NCBI RefSeq assembly: GCF_008369105.1
Contig: NZ_VINQ01000004.1
Span: 237,437 to 301,436, forward strand
DNA from: Aquicoccus porphyridii
GTDB lineage: Bacteria; Pseudomonadota; Alphaproteobacteria; Rhodobacterales; Rhodobacteraceae
DNA: 64,000 bases
Reading direction: 5' to 3'
In this document: positions 27,132-36,166 of the stretch, piece by piece
How the letters are laid out: the number at the start of each line of letters is the position of its first letter
Position numbering within the stretch: position 1 is the first letter of the stretch
Program-made: the position numbers and the translations under genes
Notes under the pieces: generated by a model
What the model was told of the DNA's origin: nothing
The model's input: only the letters and a program-made list of their open reading frames with translations
The model's database searches: none

Positions 27132-27620
27132 TCATTCGTTGCCGCCGCCGATGCCACCACCCACGCCTCCACCGACGCCTTCGCCCACACCACCGCCCAC
27201 ACCACCGCCGACGCCTCCACCCACGCCACCACCGATACCTCCGCCCAGGCCACCGCCCATGGCGCCGCCCGCCGCGTCACCGACTGCGCCAGTGACGCCC
27301 CCCGCGGCATTGTCGGCAGCGTTGCCGGACCTCCCGAGGCCCTCTTCGACCGGCACATCGGGCGCGCTCTTCTCGCCCAGCGGGAATGCCCGGTCGCTCA
27401 CAACCTGCCCGGTAACCCGGTTCAGCACGACCTCGCGCAGGTGGGTATCGTTACGTGCGGTAATGAGAATCCGGCCCAGCCATGTCCGTTCGATCTCCGT
27501 CACCGAATAGCCCTGCGCCTCGATCTGGTCGACCACCGGCTCGGCGACGCCGGTCTGGGCCGCAACCGGCAGGACTCCGGTCAGCATCATGGCAAGGGTT
27601 ATGGCGAAAAGACGTTTCAC
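27132..27620 (-). CDS. Secreted PepSY-like protein with poly-Gly tail
   Basis: About 162 residues. Signal peptide VKRLFAITLAMMLTGVLPVAA, then a small PepSY-like domain (VVDQIEAQGYSVTEIERTWLG through VVLNRVTGQVVSD), then a tail of about 50 residues made mostly of GGGVGGG-like units. I chose GTG 27620, behind GGTGA, because the signal peptide starts there; a TTG at 27644 is in frame. Located between the LuxR gene and another low-complexity secreted protein gene. Function unknown; a surface-exposed or matrix role is a guess. Confidence 0.72.
   Translation of the reverse strand: MKRLFAITLAMMLTGVLPVAAQTGVAEPVVDQIEAQGYSVTEIERTWLGRILITARNDTHLREVVLNRVTGQVVSDRAFPLGEKSAPDVPVEEGLGRSGNAADNAAGGVTGAVGDAAGGAMGGGLGGGIGGGVGGGVGGGVGGGVGEGVGGGVGGGIGGGNE
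27138..27264 (-). repeat. Coding tandem repeat (Gly-Gly-Gly-Val units)
   Basis: Imperfect 12-nt tandem units of the form CCACCGCCCACA on the plus strand encode the poly-Gly tail of the PepSY-like protein. Units differ mostly at third positions, so protein-level selection or slippage followed by drift is likely. Confidence 0.75.
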
Positions 27621-27704
27621 GGCGTCACCAGTTGATCGGCCCAAAAGGCTTAGGAAACAGGGCGCGGGCCGTCAATACCCGCGCCCCTTGGTTTGCTCGG
27701 CCGA

Positions 27705-28178
27705 TCAGAAGCCAATACCGACGGCACTTTCGGCTGCACCGCCGATGCCGACCCCGACACCACCGAGACCAACCGACACGCCACCCGACACACCGGCACG
27801 GCCCGAGACGTCGCCTGCCGCGGAACCTGTCGCGTCGGACGCTTCACCGGACGCATCGCCGGCCGCTTCACCGGATGCTTCGCCGGACGCGTCGCCAGAC
27901 GCATCGCCAGACGCATCGACCACCGCACCGACATCGCTTCGCGCCTCGCTCGCCGCCGCAACGACGGCAGCGGCATTGGCGGTCGCGTTGCCAGCGGCGT
28001 CAATCGCCGTCTCGATGCCGCCGTTGGCCTCTGCATCCGCGCTGGCCTCTCCCTGCACCCCGGCATTCATACTTGCCCGGTTGAAGGTACCGGACTCCGC
28101 AACAACCGGCATCGCAGTAGCGAGAGCGGTCGTGGCGGCAAGCGGCAGGATGAACTTCGAAAAGCTGTCAAGTTTCAT
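27705..28178 (-). CDS. Secreted Ala/Gly/Ser/Asp low-complexity protein
   Basis: 157 residues: signal peptide ending AMPVVAES, then a highly repetitive region with DASGDASGEASGEAAGD units at residues about 88-120, then a Gly/Val-rich end (GGVSVGLGGVGVGIGG). Acidic and with almost no aromatic residues. No family recognised. First gene of the three-gene group with the PepSY-like protein and the LuxR-type regulator. Confidence 0.7.
   Translation of the reverse strand: MKLDSFSKFILPLAATTALATAMPVVAESGTFNRASMNAGVQGEASADAEANGGIETAIDAAGNATANAAAVVAAASEARSDVGAVVDASGDASGDASGEASGEAAGDASGEASDATGSAAGDVSGRAGVSGGVSVGLGGVGVGIGGAAESAVGIGF
27838..27923 (-). repeat. Coding tandem repeat (Asp-Ala-Ser-Gly units)
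   Basis: About seven imperfect 12-nt units (GACGCATCGCCA-like on the plus strand) encoding D/E-A-S/A-G repeats within the low-complexity secreted protein. Confidence 0.75.
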
Positions 28179-28343
28179 GGTTGGGGTCCTCTTTGTTTCA
28201 GGTTCGCATTCGACACGGCCCGCAGCCGTGATGAGGCAGACCTGAACCCCGAACCCGCAGGATCACAGTGGATCAAGGTCCAGTTTCACCCGAAATAAAC
28301 CAAAGTCATACGACCGATTCAGGCGACAAGCACCGCGCCCGGT

Positions 28344-29108
28344 TCATTCCGCCCTGAAGCGGATATGCGGCCGGCCCGTATCGGGCGCCCCGCTCACATC
28401 CGCCGCGACGCGAAACACCTCGCGGCACAGGTCTCGCGTCAGCACCGCATCCGGCGTGCCACAGGCCCGGACCGCCCCCGCCTCCAGCACCACGATGCGA
28501 TCACAGAACATGGCGGCAAGATTGAGATCGTGCAGCGCCACGATGCTGGTCAGATCAAGATCGCGGACAATCCGCAGGATCTCGATCTGGTGATGAATGT
28601 CGAGATGGTTGGTCGGCTCGTCGAGGAACATGACGTTCGGCGTCTGCGCCAGTGCGCGCGCGATGTGAACGCGCTGGCGCTCGCCACCTGACAGCGTCTG
28701 CCAGGGCTGGCTCCTGCGCTCGACCATGTCCACCAGGTCGAGGGCATTCGCCACCGCGGCCTCATCCGCCGCCGACCACCCCGCAAGGGCCGAACGATGC
28801 GGTGTCCGGCCCAGCCGCACGACATCGCGCACCGTCACGTTGGTGTCGGTTGCGGCGCTTTGCTGGACAAACGCAATTTGCCGCGACAGGGCTTTGCGCC
28901 CCACCCGGGCGATGTCCTGGCCGTTGATCTCGACCCGCCCGGAAACAGGCGTCCTGAGCCCCGCCAGCAACCTCAGAAGCGACGACTTTCCCGACCCGTT
29001 GGGGCCGATCAGGCCCAGCGTTTCGCCCGGCGCAACCGTCAGGGACACGCCCGACACGATGGTCTTGCGCTTGACGCCCCAGTGCAGGTTTTCCGCGATG
29101 ACGCTCAT
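28344..29108 (-). CDS. ABC transporter ATP-binding protein (FecE/BtuD-like)
   Basis: 254 residues. Walker A GPNGSGKSS near residue 38, signature LSGGERQRVHIARAL near 140 and Walker B VMFLDEPTNHLDI near 158. This is the FecE/FhuC/BtuD type paired with FecCD permeases, which energises uptake of ferric siderophores, heme or cobalamin. The start overlaps the permease stop as ATGA, and it is last in the operon. Confidence 0.94.
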   Translation of the reverse strand: MSVIAENLHWGVKRKTIVSGVSLTVAPGETLGLIGPNGSGKSSLLRLLAGLRTPVSGRVEINGQDIARVGRKALSRQIAFVQQSAATDTNVTVRDVVRLGRTPHRSALAGWSAADEAAVANALDLVDMVERRSQPWQTLSGGERQRVHIARALAQTPNVMFLDEPTNHLDIHHQIEILRIVRDLDLTSIVALHDLNLAAMFCDRIVVLEAGAVRACGTPDAVLTRDLCREVFRVAADVSGAPDTGRPHIRFRAE

Positions 29109-30145
29109 GACTGTGGCCTCGCACGGTAGAGGATGATGGCGAAGAACGGCACGCCCACCAGCGCCGTGACGACCCCGATCGGCACCGTCTGCTGCGCGGC
29201 GATCACGCGCGAGACGATATCGGCAACCACCATGAACACCGCCCCGATGACAGCGCAGGCCGGCAACAACCGAAGGTGCAGGGGCCCGACCACGTATCGC
29301 GCCGCATGCGGCACCACCAGCCCGACAAAACCGATGGCCCCGACCATGCTGACGATGGTCGCGGTCAACAGCGCGGTCACACCGAACAGCACCAGCCGGA
29401 TACGGGCGACGGGCACGCCGAGCGACGCGGCATCCTCGTCACCGAAGGTAAAGGCGTCCAGCGCGCGGCCCATGAGGATGCAGATCGCCAGGCTGACGAT
29501 CACGACCAGCAACAACAGTTGAAAGTCCGGCCAGCGCACGCCGCCGAAACTGCCCAGCAGCCAGAACATGACGTCCCGCGCCTGCTGGGCATTGCCCGAG
29601 GTCGTGACGATGTAGGACGTCAGCGCGTTGAACAATTGCGACGCCGCCACACCGGCGAGGATCGTGTGGTTGGGTCCGCTCGTCGCCCCGTTCGACAGAA
29701 GCGCCACCAGCGCAAAGGCGGCAAAGGCTCCGGCAAAGGCCCCCAGCGACAGCGACAGACCGCCCGCGCCGATCCCGAGCACGATGACGCAGACCGCCCC
29801 GGTAGAGGCCCCCGCCGATACGCCCAGCACGAACGGTTCGGCCAGCGCGTTGCGCAACAGCGCCTGCAGGATCGCCCCGCAAATCGCCAGCCCCGCCCCC
29901 GCAAGCGCGGCCACCAATGCGCGGCTCAGGCGCAGGTTCCAGACCACGCTTTGCTCGATCGGCGCGATTTCGGCCCCGCTCAGGCCCAGCTCATTGGTGA
30001 TCGACAGGAAAACCGTGCCCAACCCGATGTTGTAATCGCCAATCGCCGTCGCTGCGGCGACGGCGAAGGCGAGAAGAAACAGCGACAGCCCGAGAATGAG
30101 GGCGAGACGAAAGGCCCCGCCCTCGGTGTCATCCAAGGGTGTCAC
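29105..30145 (-). CDS. FecCD-family ABC transporter permease
   Basis: 346 residues with about ten membrane helices. Motifs of iron/cobalamin permeases are present: GAGLAICGAILQALLRNALAEPFVLGVSAGAS, and LVVPHAARYVVGP, the ATPase-coupling loop. Overlaps the genes on both sides by 4 nt, giving a single import operon. Confidence 0.94.
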   Translation of the reverse strand: MTPLDDTEGGAFRLALILGLSLFLLAFAVAAATAIGDYNIGLGTVFLSITNELGLSGAEIAPIEQSVVWNLRLSRALVAALAGAGLAICGAILQALLRNALAEPFVLGVSAGASTGAVCVIVLGIGAGGLSLSLGAFAGAFAAFALVALLSNGATSGPNHTILAGVAASQLFNALTSYIVTTSGNAQQARDVMFWLLGSFGGVRWPDFQLLLLVVIVSLAICILMGRALDAFTFGDEDAASLGVPVARIRLVLFGVTALLTATIVSMVGAIGFVGLVVPHAARYVVGPLHLRLLPACAVIGAVFMVVADIVSRVIAAQQTVPIGVVTALVGVPFFAIILYRARPQS

Positions 30146-31149
30146 GGCAGATCGAGCGCTTCAAGTTGTTCGGCCACCTGCTCGGCGCCGTAAAGCGTGC
30201 GGATGCTCGGGTTCATGGCGGCGCCGCTCATCACCACGATGCGGCCCTTTTGAACCGCCTCCATCTGGCTGACCGTCGGGTCCGAGGTCAGAAACTCGAT
30301 CTTGTTCTCGGCGGTATCCAGATCCCAGCGATTGCGGTCGACCTGCGACGCCACGAAAACCGTCGGATCGGCGGCCATGATGCCCTCCCATCCGAGGGCC
30401 GGCCAATCCGCCTCGGTCTTGATCGCGTTCGAGCCGCCCAGAATGTCCGCGATATATCCCGAAGGGCCGTTGCCACCGCCAAGATAGGCATCATCGGCGG
30501 GCGACGGGCTCGAGAACCAGAACAGGAAGGTCAGGTCCTCGTCCTTGGCAAACCGCTTGCGCAGCGCCGCCTCGCGCGCCTTGAAATCGTCGATCAGAAC
30601 CTGTCCGCGCTCGGCCACGTCAAAGATTCGCGACAGGTCGTCGATCTCCTTGTAGAGCAGGTCCATGGTCCACAGATCGTCGCGCGAGCCATAGGCGTCG
30701 CCCGCGTTCAGCGTGGTCGAACATGCACTGGGCGAAAGATAGGTGGGAATGCCAAGCGCCTCGAAATCCGCGCGCTTGGCGACCTTGCTGTCGGGGCCAA
30801 GAAGCGTCGTCAGCATCGCGGCCACGAAATCGGGCTGCTTTGCAAGCACCGACTCCAGCGTGGGAAATTCAACCGTAAGCACCTCGACCTGATCGTTGGC
30901 CTCGGCCAGTTCGGGCAAGACCTCGTTGGGCCAGAACGCCGTCGCGGCCATCTGCTCTTCCAGCCCCAGAAGCAGCATGATCTCGGCGCTGTTCTGGCCC
31001 AGCGCCACGGCGTTCCGTGGGGCCTGTTCGAAGGTGACGGTCTGACCGCAGTTCTCGATCGTCAAAGGATAGTCCGTTTCCGCGTGCAGCACCGCGCCGG
31101 AAAACGCCAGGGCGGCGCTTCCAAGCGCAAGGATCAACTTCGTCGGCAT
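30142..31149 (-). CDS. ABC transporter substrate-binding protein (TroA/FecB-type)
   Basis: 335 residues with signal peptide ending SGAVLHAET. Bilobal helical-backbone fold expected from SAEIMLLLGLEEQM, the linker LWTMDLLYKEIDDLSRIFDV and the C-lobe GGSNAIKTEADW. Two Cys (in ENCGQ and PSACSTT) might form a disulphide. The ligand is likely an iron chelate, but a B12-like corrinoid is possible; no cobalamin riboswitch is visible in the 167 bp upstream. Confidence 0.88.
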   Translation of the reverse strand: MPTKLILALGSAALAFSGAVLHAETDYPLTIENCGQTVTFEQAPRNAVALGQNSAEIMLLLGLEEQMAATAFWPNEVLPELAEANDQVEVLTVEFPTLESVLAKQPDFVAAMLTTLLGPDSKVAKRADFEALGIPTYLSPSACSTTLNAGDAYGSRDDLWTMDLLYKEIDDLSRIFDVAERGQVLIDDFKAREAALRKRFAKDEDLTFLFWFSSPSPADDAYLGGGNGPSGYIADILGGSNAIKTEADWPALGWEGIMAADPTVFVASQVDRNRWDLDTAENKIEFLTSDPTVSQMEAVQKGRIVVMSGAAMNPSIRTLYGAEQVAEQLEALDLP

Positions 31150-31316
31150 GGATGGAGTCCTATTTTGAGTATTTCAGTCGGGAATCGGCTATCGGCATCC
31201 GAAAACAAGATCAAGAGCGTTTTTGTCAGGTACAGGCGACAAGACCGCTCATCACCCATTTCACGCAGATAGCCCAAACTCCTGACCGCGATTTCATGAC
31301 GGATCGGCCCGCGACG

Positions 31317-32510
31317 TCAGTCTCCGATGACCCGACCGCGACGGACAAAGACGGGCCGCATGAAGACAAGCCCGAAGACCGGACCCAGGGCCAGGACCCC
31401 CATAACGACCGGCCAGCCGTGGGCTTCGGCGATCCGGGGCGCCAGTTGGGTTGTGAGTGTCGTCATCAGGAACCCGAGCGACGCCTGGAACGTCAGCAGG
31501 CTCCCGGCCAGATCGGGCGGCGCGAAATCTGCGACAAGCGCCGAGAATTGCGGCGAATCCGGTATCACCGCCGCACCCCAGACGATCAACAGGGCGAAGG
31601 TGAGCCAGACCGGCCCGCCAAAGGTCAGTGCCGTCAATACGCAGGCCGATCCGCTGATCGCGAGGGCCGTGGCGGCCACGCGCTCCTTGCCCACACGGTC
31701 GGCGACGAATCCCGACAGGACACAGACCGGGGCAGCCGCGAGGATACACAGGAATGCGGACAGCTTGCCAAGGCTAACGGCCGCATCGGGGGCAAGGCTG
31801 GCAGAGTAGGACACCGAGGCGAACACCCCGACCCAGGCCCAGAACGCGATGAACTCCCACATGTGGCCAAGATATCCGAGAACCGCGGCACGGATTCGCC
31901 TGTCGGTCCAGACCAGCGCTATGGCGCGGGTCCGGAACGCGGTGGCCCGGGCGTGATGCGGGCCAAGCCTGCACAGAAGGATCACGACGCCGCAACAGGC
32001 AGTGATCGCCGAACCGAGCATGATGGCCAGCCGCCAATCGGCGCCCCCGAACCAGGCCAGAAGATACGGCACCGCCTGCCCCGCCACCAGCGCGGCCACC
32101 AGGCTGCCCATGAGCGCGCCGCGCCGGTGAACGGTCCATCCGACGGCGATCTTCATCGAGACCGGCCATGTCCCCGCCATCATGACCCCGGAGGTAAAGC
32201 GCAGCGCGATTGCGGCAGGTCCGCCGATCGGCACGGCCAGCAGCAGAAGGTTCAGCAGCGCAACAGCGAAAGCGCAGCAGGCGAAAAGGTATCGCGGGTC
32301 GATACGATCCGGCAGGCCCAGAAGCGCGAAACCAAGCGCGCCGATGCCGAACCCCGCCGGGACCATGCTGGACAGCCACGCGAGTTCGGTCTCCGCGAGC
32401 TTTGCCTCGGCCGCCATGTCGGGGATGATGGCCGCCGCCATGAACCACAAGGACATCCCCGAGAGCGTGGCGACGAAAAGAAAGATCATGCTGAGCGTCT
32501 GACGGTCCAT
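31317..32510 (-). CDS. MFS transporter
   Basis: 397 residues with 12 predicted helices. The cytoplasmic loop signature is partly visible as SGFVADRVGKERV before helix 8 and MGSLVAALVAGQ in the first half. It is in the same direction as, and 167 bp upstream of, the FecB-type gene. A siderophore exporter role is possible by context, but the sequence itself only supports major facilitator membership. Confidence 0.82.
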   Translation of the reverse strand: MDRQTLSMIFLFVATLSGMSLWFMAAAIIPDMAAEAKLAETELAWLSSMVPAGFGIGALGFALLGLPDRIDPRYLFACCAFAVALLNLLLLAVPIGGPAAIALRFTSGVMMAGTWPVSMKIAVGWTVHRRGALMGSLVAALVAGQAVPYLLAWFGGADWRLAIMLGSAITACCGVVILLCRLGPHHARATAFRTRAIALVWTDRRIRAAVLGYLGHMWEFIAFWAWVGVFASVSYSASLAPDAAVSLGKLSAFLCILAAAPVCVLSGFVADRVGKERVAATALAISGSACVLTALTFGGPVWLTFALLIVWGAAVIPDSPQFSALVADFAPPDLAGSLLTFQASLGFLMTTLTTQLAPRIAEAHGWPVVMGVLALGPVFGLVFMRPVFVRRGRVIGD

Positions 32511-32661
32511 TCAGGCCCCCCCTGACGCAATCTACACCGCGACCCGCCATTCGCGAACCAAATTGGGGGTGCGCAAGACGACGAACCCCAAAAATGGGCT
32601 ACGCCGTCCCCACCCGCCGAACACCCCGTTAACCTTCGGCTCCCCCTCCCCGGCCCGTTTC

Positions 32662-32708
32662 ACCCGGCAGCCGGGCAGCAGCCGGATGTCAGCCGGATGT
32701 CACCCCCC
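32662..32708 (+). repeat. Dispersed 47-nt intergenic repeat, copy 2
   Basis: ACCCGGCAGCCGGGCAGCAG start and CACCCCCC end, as in copy 1 at 3819-3865. The middle here is a direct repeat AGCCGGATGTC x2. A small hairpin CGATTTTT-CGCCG-AAAAATCG follows at 32708-32728. Confidence 0.6.
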
Positions 32709-32777
32709 GATTTTTCGCCGAAAAATCGTGTTAACCCGGCGGAACGGTGCGGTCATCCTTCGTCAACCCACCCCGGC

Positions 32778-34406
32778 TCAGACCGGGTGCGGCACCCCGC
32801 CCGCGACCGTGCCCAGCACCGGCACATCCTTCAACGCCTCGGGGGCCACGGCGGTTGGATCGTCGCCCAACACCGCGAAATCAGCGCGTTTCCCGGCCTC
32901 GATGCTGCCCACTTCGGCATCCATCTTGAGCGTATAAGCCGCCCCCATGGTGACCGCGTAAAGCGCCTCGCCCACGCTGATCCGCTGCGCCTCACCCAGC
33001 ACCCGCCCCGACATCGTCTGCCGGTTGACCGCACACCACGCGGTAAACAACGGCCCCAAAGGCGTCACCGGCGCATCCGAATGGATCGCCACATGCACCC
33101 CGGTATCCAGCGCCAAGCGCGCCGCGTTCATCCGCTGCGCGCGCGTCTCGCCCAGCGTCAGCGCGGCATGCTGATCCCCGAAGTACCAGATATGATTGGA
33201 GAAAATATTGGTGCAAATGCCCAACTCGACGCAGCGTTCAAACTGGTCGCGGCCCATCATCTGGCAATGCTGAAGCACGTGCCGCGCCCCCGGCCAGGGG
33301 TGCTTGCGCGCCGCGGCGGCGATCGCGTCGATCGTCACCTCGCTGGCTTCGTCGCCATTGGTGTGAAGATGCATCTGCACACCCGCCGCCTGCATCACCT
33401 CGACCATGCGGCGGATTTCATCGGGCGCCATGTTCCAGATCCCGTTGGGCTGCCCGCCGACATAACCGGGCCACTTGACCCGCGCCGTCCAGCCCTGGAT
33501 CGAGCCATCGGTCATCACCTTCACCGCTCCCAAACGCAGCTTGTCGGTGGATTTCGCCTTGAGCGCCAGCGCCCGCCGCGCCGATTCGTCAGGGTCCGTC
33601 CCCGCCACACCCAGAACCGGCACCAGCCGCACCGGAAAATCCGCCCCCGACGTCACCGACAAAAGGCTGCCCAGATCGTCCTCCTCCATCTGCGAGTAAA
33701 GATCCGTCACCGTGGTCACACCGGCCCGCTTGCAGACCTCGCCATAGGATCGGATCGCCTCGGGCTTTTGGCTCAACCCCCTGAAATCCATGCCCAATCT
33801 ACGCATCACCGGGAACATCGCGGCCATTTCCTGCAACTCGCCCGTGGGCGCACCATCGGCCCCCTTGAGCACGCCTTCCGCATTGGTCGAAGCGTCATAC
33901 CCGGCGAGTTCCAGCGCTTTGGAGTTCACGCACATCAGGTGGAAATTCGAGAACATGATCGCCACCGGTCGCTCGGTGGTGATCTGGTCGAGATGGTGCC
34001 GCGACAGCCGCTCGCCCTCGAAAAAGATCGGGTCGAGTCCCCAACCGATCAGCGGCTCGCCGTCGCCCAGACCCTTTTCATACTCACTCAAATCGCGCAC
34101 CACCGCGGCCACGTCTGGCTTGCCCTTCCACCATTTGCCGTTCGGGTCCATCCGGTCGTGAAACCCCGCATAGGCGAAGTTCCACATCGCCCCCGACATC
34201 ATGTGCGCATGCCCTTCCACCATCCCGGGCATCAGCACCGCATGGGCAAACCTGTCATCATGGCTGACCTCGCCCCATCGATCAGCACAATCCGCGCCCC
34301 CCACTGCGAGGATATGCCCGTCTTGCACCGCGACATGGCTGGCCTCTGGCCGGTTCGGGTCCATGGTGATGATCTTTTTCGCCTTGTAGACTTTTATCTC
34401 TGACAT
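32778..34406 (-). CDS. YtcJ-like amidohydrolase, paralogue 1
   Basis: 542-residue metal-dependent hydrolase of the amidohydrolase superfamily (YtcJ/exoenzyme-type). Ligand motifs: MVEGHAHMM near residue 65, VMTDGSIQGWTARVKWPGY near 300, MHLHTNGDEASE near 350, VLQHCQMM and IHSDAPVTPLGP. YtcJ enzymes cleave amide or carbamoyl-type bonds, but natural substrates are rarely known. It follows the second paralogue by 25 bp on the same strand, and the two proteins are equal in length. Confidence 0.9.
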   Translation of the reverse strand: MSEIKVYKAKKIITMDPNRPEASHVAVQDGHILAVGGADCADRWGEVSHDDRFAHAVLMPGMVEGHAHMMSGAMWNFAYAGFHDRMDPNGKWWKGKPDVAAVVRDLSEYEKGLGDGEPLIGWGLDPIFFEGERLSRHHLDQITTERPVAIMFSNFHLMCVNSKALELAGYDASTNAEGVLKGADGAPTGELQEMAAMFPVMRRLGMDFRGLSQKPEAIRSYGEVCKRAGVTTVTDLYSQMEEDDLGSLLSVTSGADFPVRLVPVLGVAGTDPDESARRALALKAKSTDKLRLGAVKVMTDGSIQGWTARVKWPGYVGGQPNGIWNMAPDEIRRMVEVMQAAGVQMHLHTNGDEASEVTIDAIAAAARKHPWPGARHVLQHCQMMGRDQFERCVELGICTNIFSNHIWYFGDQHAALTLGETRAQRMNAARLALDTGVHVAIHSDAPVTPLGPLFTAWCAVNRQTMSGRVLGEAQRISVGEALYAVTMGAAYTLKMDAEVGSIEAGKRADFAVLGDDPTAVAPEALKDVPVLGTVAGGVPHPV

Positions 34407-34431
34407 CTTCGCCTCTCTCTTTTATCCATTT

Positions 34432-36060
34432 TCACAACAGGTTGAGATGCCCGCCCGTGACCGTGCCCAAAACCGGCACATCCCTCAGCGCCATCGGATC
34501 AACCGCTGTCGGATCGTCTCCCAGAACCGCGAAATCCGCACGTTTTCCGGCCTCGATACTGCCCACCTCCCCATCCATCCTGAGGGTATAGGCGGCCCCC
34601 ATCGTGATGGCAAAAAGCGCCTCGTCCACGCTGATCCGCTGCGCCGCGCCCAGCACCCGCCCCGAGGTCGTGACCCGGTTGACCGCGCTCCACGCGGTGA
34701 AGAGCGGCCCCATTGGCGTCACCGGCGCGTCCGAATGGATCGCCAGGTGCACCCCGGCATCGAGTGCCGACCGGCATCCATCCATCCGCGCCGCGCGATC
34801 CTCGCCAATGGTCAGCGCCGCATGTTGATCGCCGAAATACCAGATATGATTGGCGAAAAGATTGACACACACGCCCAGTTCCGCCGCCCGCGCAAAGAGC
34901 GCCGACCCCATCATCTGCGCATGTTGCAGCACGTGGCGCGCACCCGGCCACGGGTGTTTGCGTGCCGCCGCCTCCAGCGCGTCCAGCACCACCTCGCTGG
35001 CCTCGTCGCCATTGGTGTGGATATGCATCTGGATGCCCCCCTCTTGCATCATCTCGCAGGTGCGGAAAATCTCGTCGGGCGCCATGTTCCAGATGCCGTT
35101 AGGCTCCCCGCCGATATAACCTGGCCATTTCACCCGCGCGCTATAGCCCTGGATCGAACCATCGGTCATCAGCTTCACTGCCCCGAAGCGCAGCTTGTCA
35201 TGGTTCTGCGCCGCCAGCGAACCAACCTGTGCCTGGACCTCTTCGGCCGATGTGTGAATCGTCGAGACCGCAGGCACCACCCGCACCGGATAGTCCGGCG
35301 CCGCCGTGGTCGCGATCAGGCTTTGTGCGGTCTCGTCCGTCAGCATCGCGAACAGGTCGGTCGCCGTCGTGACCCCCGCCCGCACACAGATCCGCCCGAA
35401 CGCATCGACATAATCAGGCGCATGCGACAGGGTCCGCGTGTCCATCCCCATTCGCCGCATCACCGGGAACATCGCCGCCATTTCCTGCAACTCGCCCGAA
35501 GGTTCGCCATCGGCGCGGCGCATCACCCCTTCGATGTTGCTCTCGCGGTCATACCCGACCGCCTCGAGCGCCTTCGAGTTCACGCACATCAGGTGCCCCG
35601 ACGAGAACAACACCACCACCGGGCGGTCCCCGCTCACCCGGTCGAGATGGTCGCGGTTGAGCCGCTCACCCGTCAGGAAAATCGGATCGAACCCCCAGGC
35701 AATCAGCGGCGCATCGTCAGGCAGGGTTTCGACATGCGCGCACAGATCGGCGATCACCGTCTCGATATCGGTCTTGCCCCGCCACAACCGCCCGTCCGGG
35801 TCGATCCGGTCATGGAACCCGGCATAGGCGTAATCCCAGAACACGGTTTCGGCCATGTGGCTGTGGCCTTCGACGAACCCGGGCATGAGAACGGCATGGG
35901 CCAGGCTGTCATCATGCACCACCTCGCCCCATTGATCGGCACAATCGGCGCCGCCCACGGCCAGGATACGCCCCTCGCGTACCGCCACATGGCTCGCTTC
36001 GGGGCGGTTGGGGTCCATCGTTATGATCCTTCGCGCTCTGAAGACGATAGTCCTGGTCAT
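34432..36060 (-). CDS. YtcJ-like amidohydrolase, paralogue 2
   Basis: 542 residues, collinear with the downstream paralogue and identical over long stretches such as MDPNRPEASHVAV, ILAVGGADCAD and HLMCVNSKALE. Ligand motifs: FVEGHSHMAE, MHIHTNGDEASE and IHSDAPVTPMGP. Start ATG 36060 follows GGAAGGA. Tandem duplication with diverged active-site surroundings (HSHMAE against HAHMMS) suggests related substrates. Divergent from the LysR gene. Confidence 0.9.
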   Translation of the reverse strand: MTRTIVFRARRIITMDPNRPEASHVAVREGRILAVGGADCADQWGEVVHDDSLAHAVLMPGFVEGHSHMAETVFWDYAYAGFHDRIDPDGRLWRGKTDIETVIADLCAHVETLPDDAPLIAWGFDPIFLTGERLNRDHLDRVSGDRPVVVLFSSGHLMCVNSKALEAVGYDRESNIEGVMRRADGEPSGELQEMAAMFPVMRRMGMDTRTLSHAPDYVDAFGRICVRAGVTTATDLFAMLTDETAQSLIATTAAPDYPVRVVPAVSTIHTSAEEVQAQVGSLAAQNHDKLRFGAVKLMTDGSIQGYSARVKWPGYIGGEPNGIWNMAPDEIFRTCEMMQEGGIQMHIHTNGDEASEVVLDALEAAARKHPWPGARHVLQHAQMMGSALFARAAELGVCVNLFANHIWYFGDQHAALTIGEDRAARMDGCRSALDAGVHLAIHSDAPVTPMGPLFTAWSAVNRVTTSGRVLGAAQRISVDEALFAITMGAAYTLRMDGEVGSIEAGKRADFAVLGDDPTAVDPMALRDVPVLGTVTGGHLNLL

Positions 36061-36118
36061 GGCTGCTGTCCTTCCCTCGTGGCGAAAGGTTACGCCCCGG
36101 CTTGCCCTTCGGGAAAAT

Positions 36119-36140
36119 GGTTTTACTGTCTGGATAAACC
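36119..36140. promoter_or_regulatory. Candidate LysR operator in the divergent spacer
   Basis: GGTTTTACTGTCTGGATAAACC is an interrupted dyad (TTTA-N9-TAAA) of T-N11-A type. It contains TCTGGATA, the complement of TATCCAGA found at the promoter of the downstream transporter operon. Confidence 0.5.
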
Positions 36141-36166
36141 CGATTGAATGATGCAATGGTGACCCG

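Noticed and set aside
27132-27923. CRISPR-like or satellite array
   Set aside because: The repeats are 12-nt, in frame, without spacers, and encode Gly- and Ala-rich protein tails.
31150-31316. Cobalamin riboswitch or Fur/RirA box before the FecB-type gene
   Set aside because: No B12-box or recognisable iron box is visible in the 167 bp, so the importer ligand could not be settled this way.
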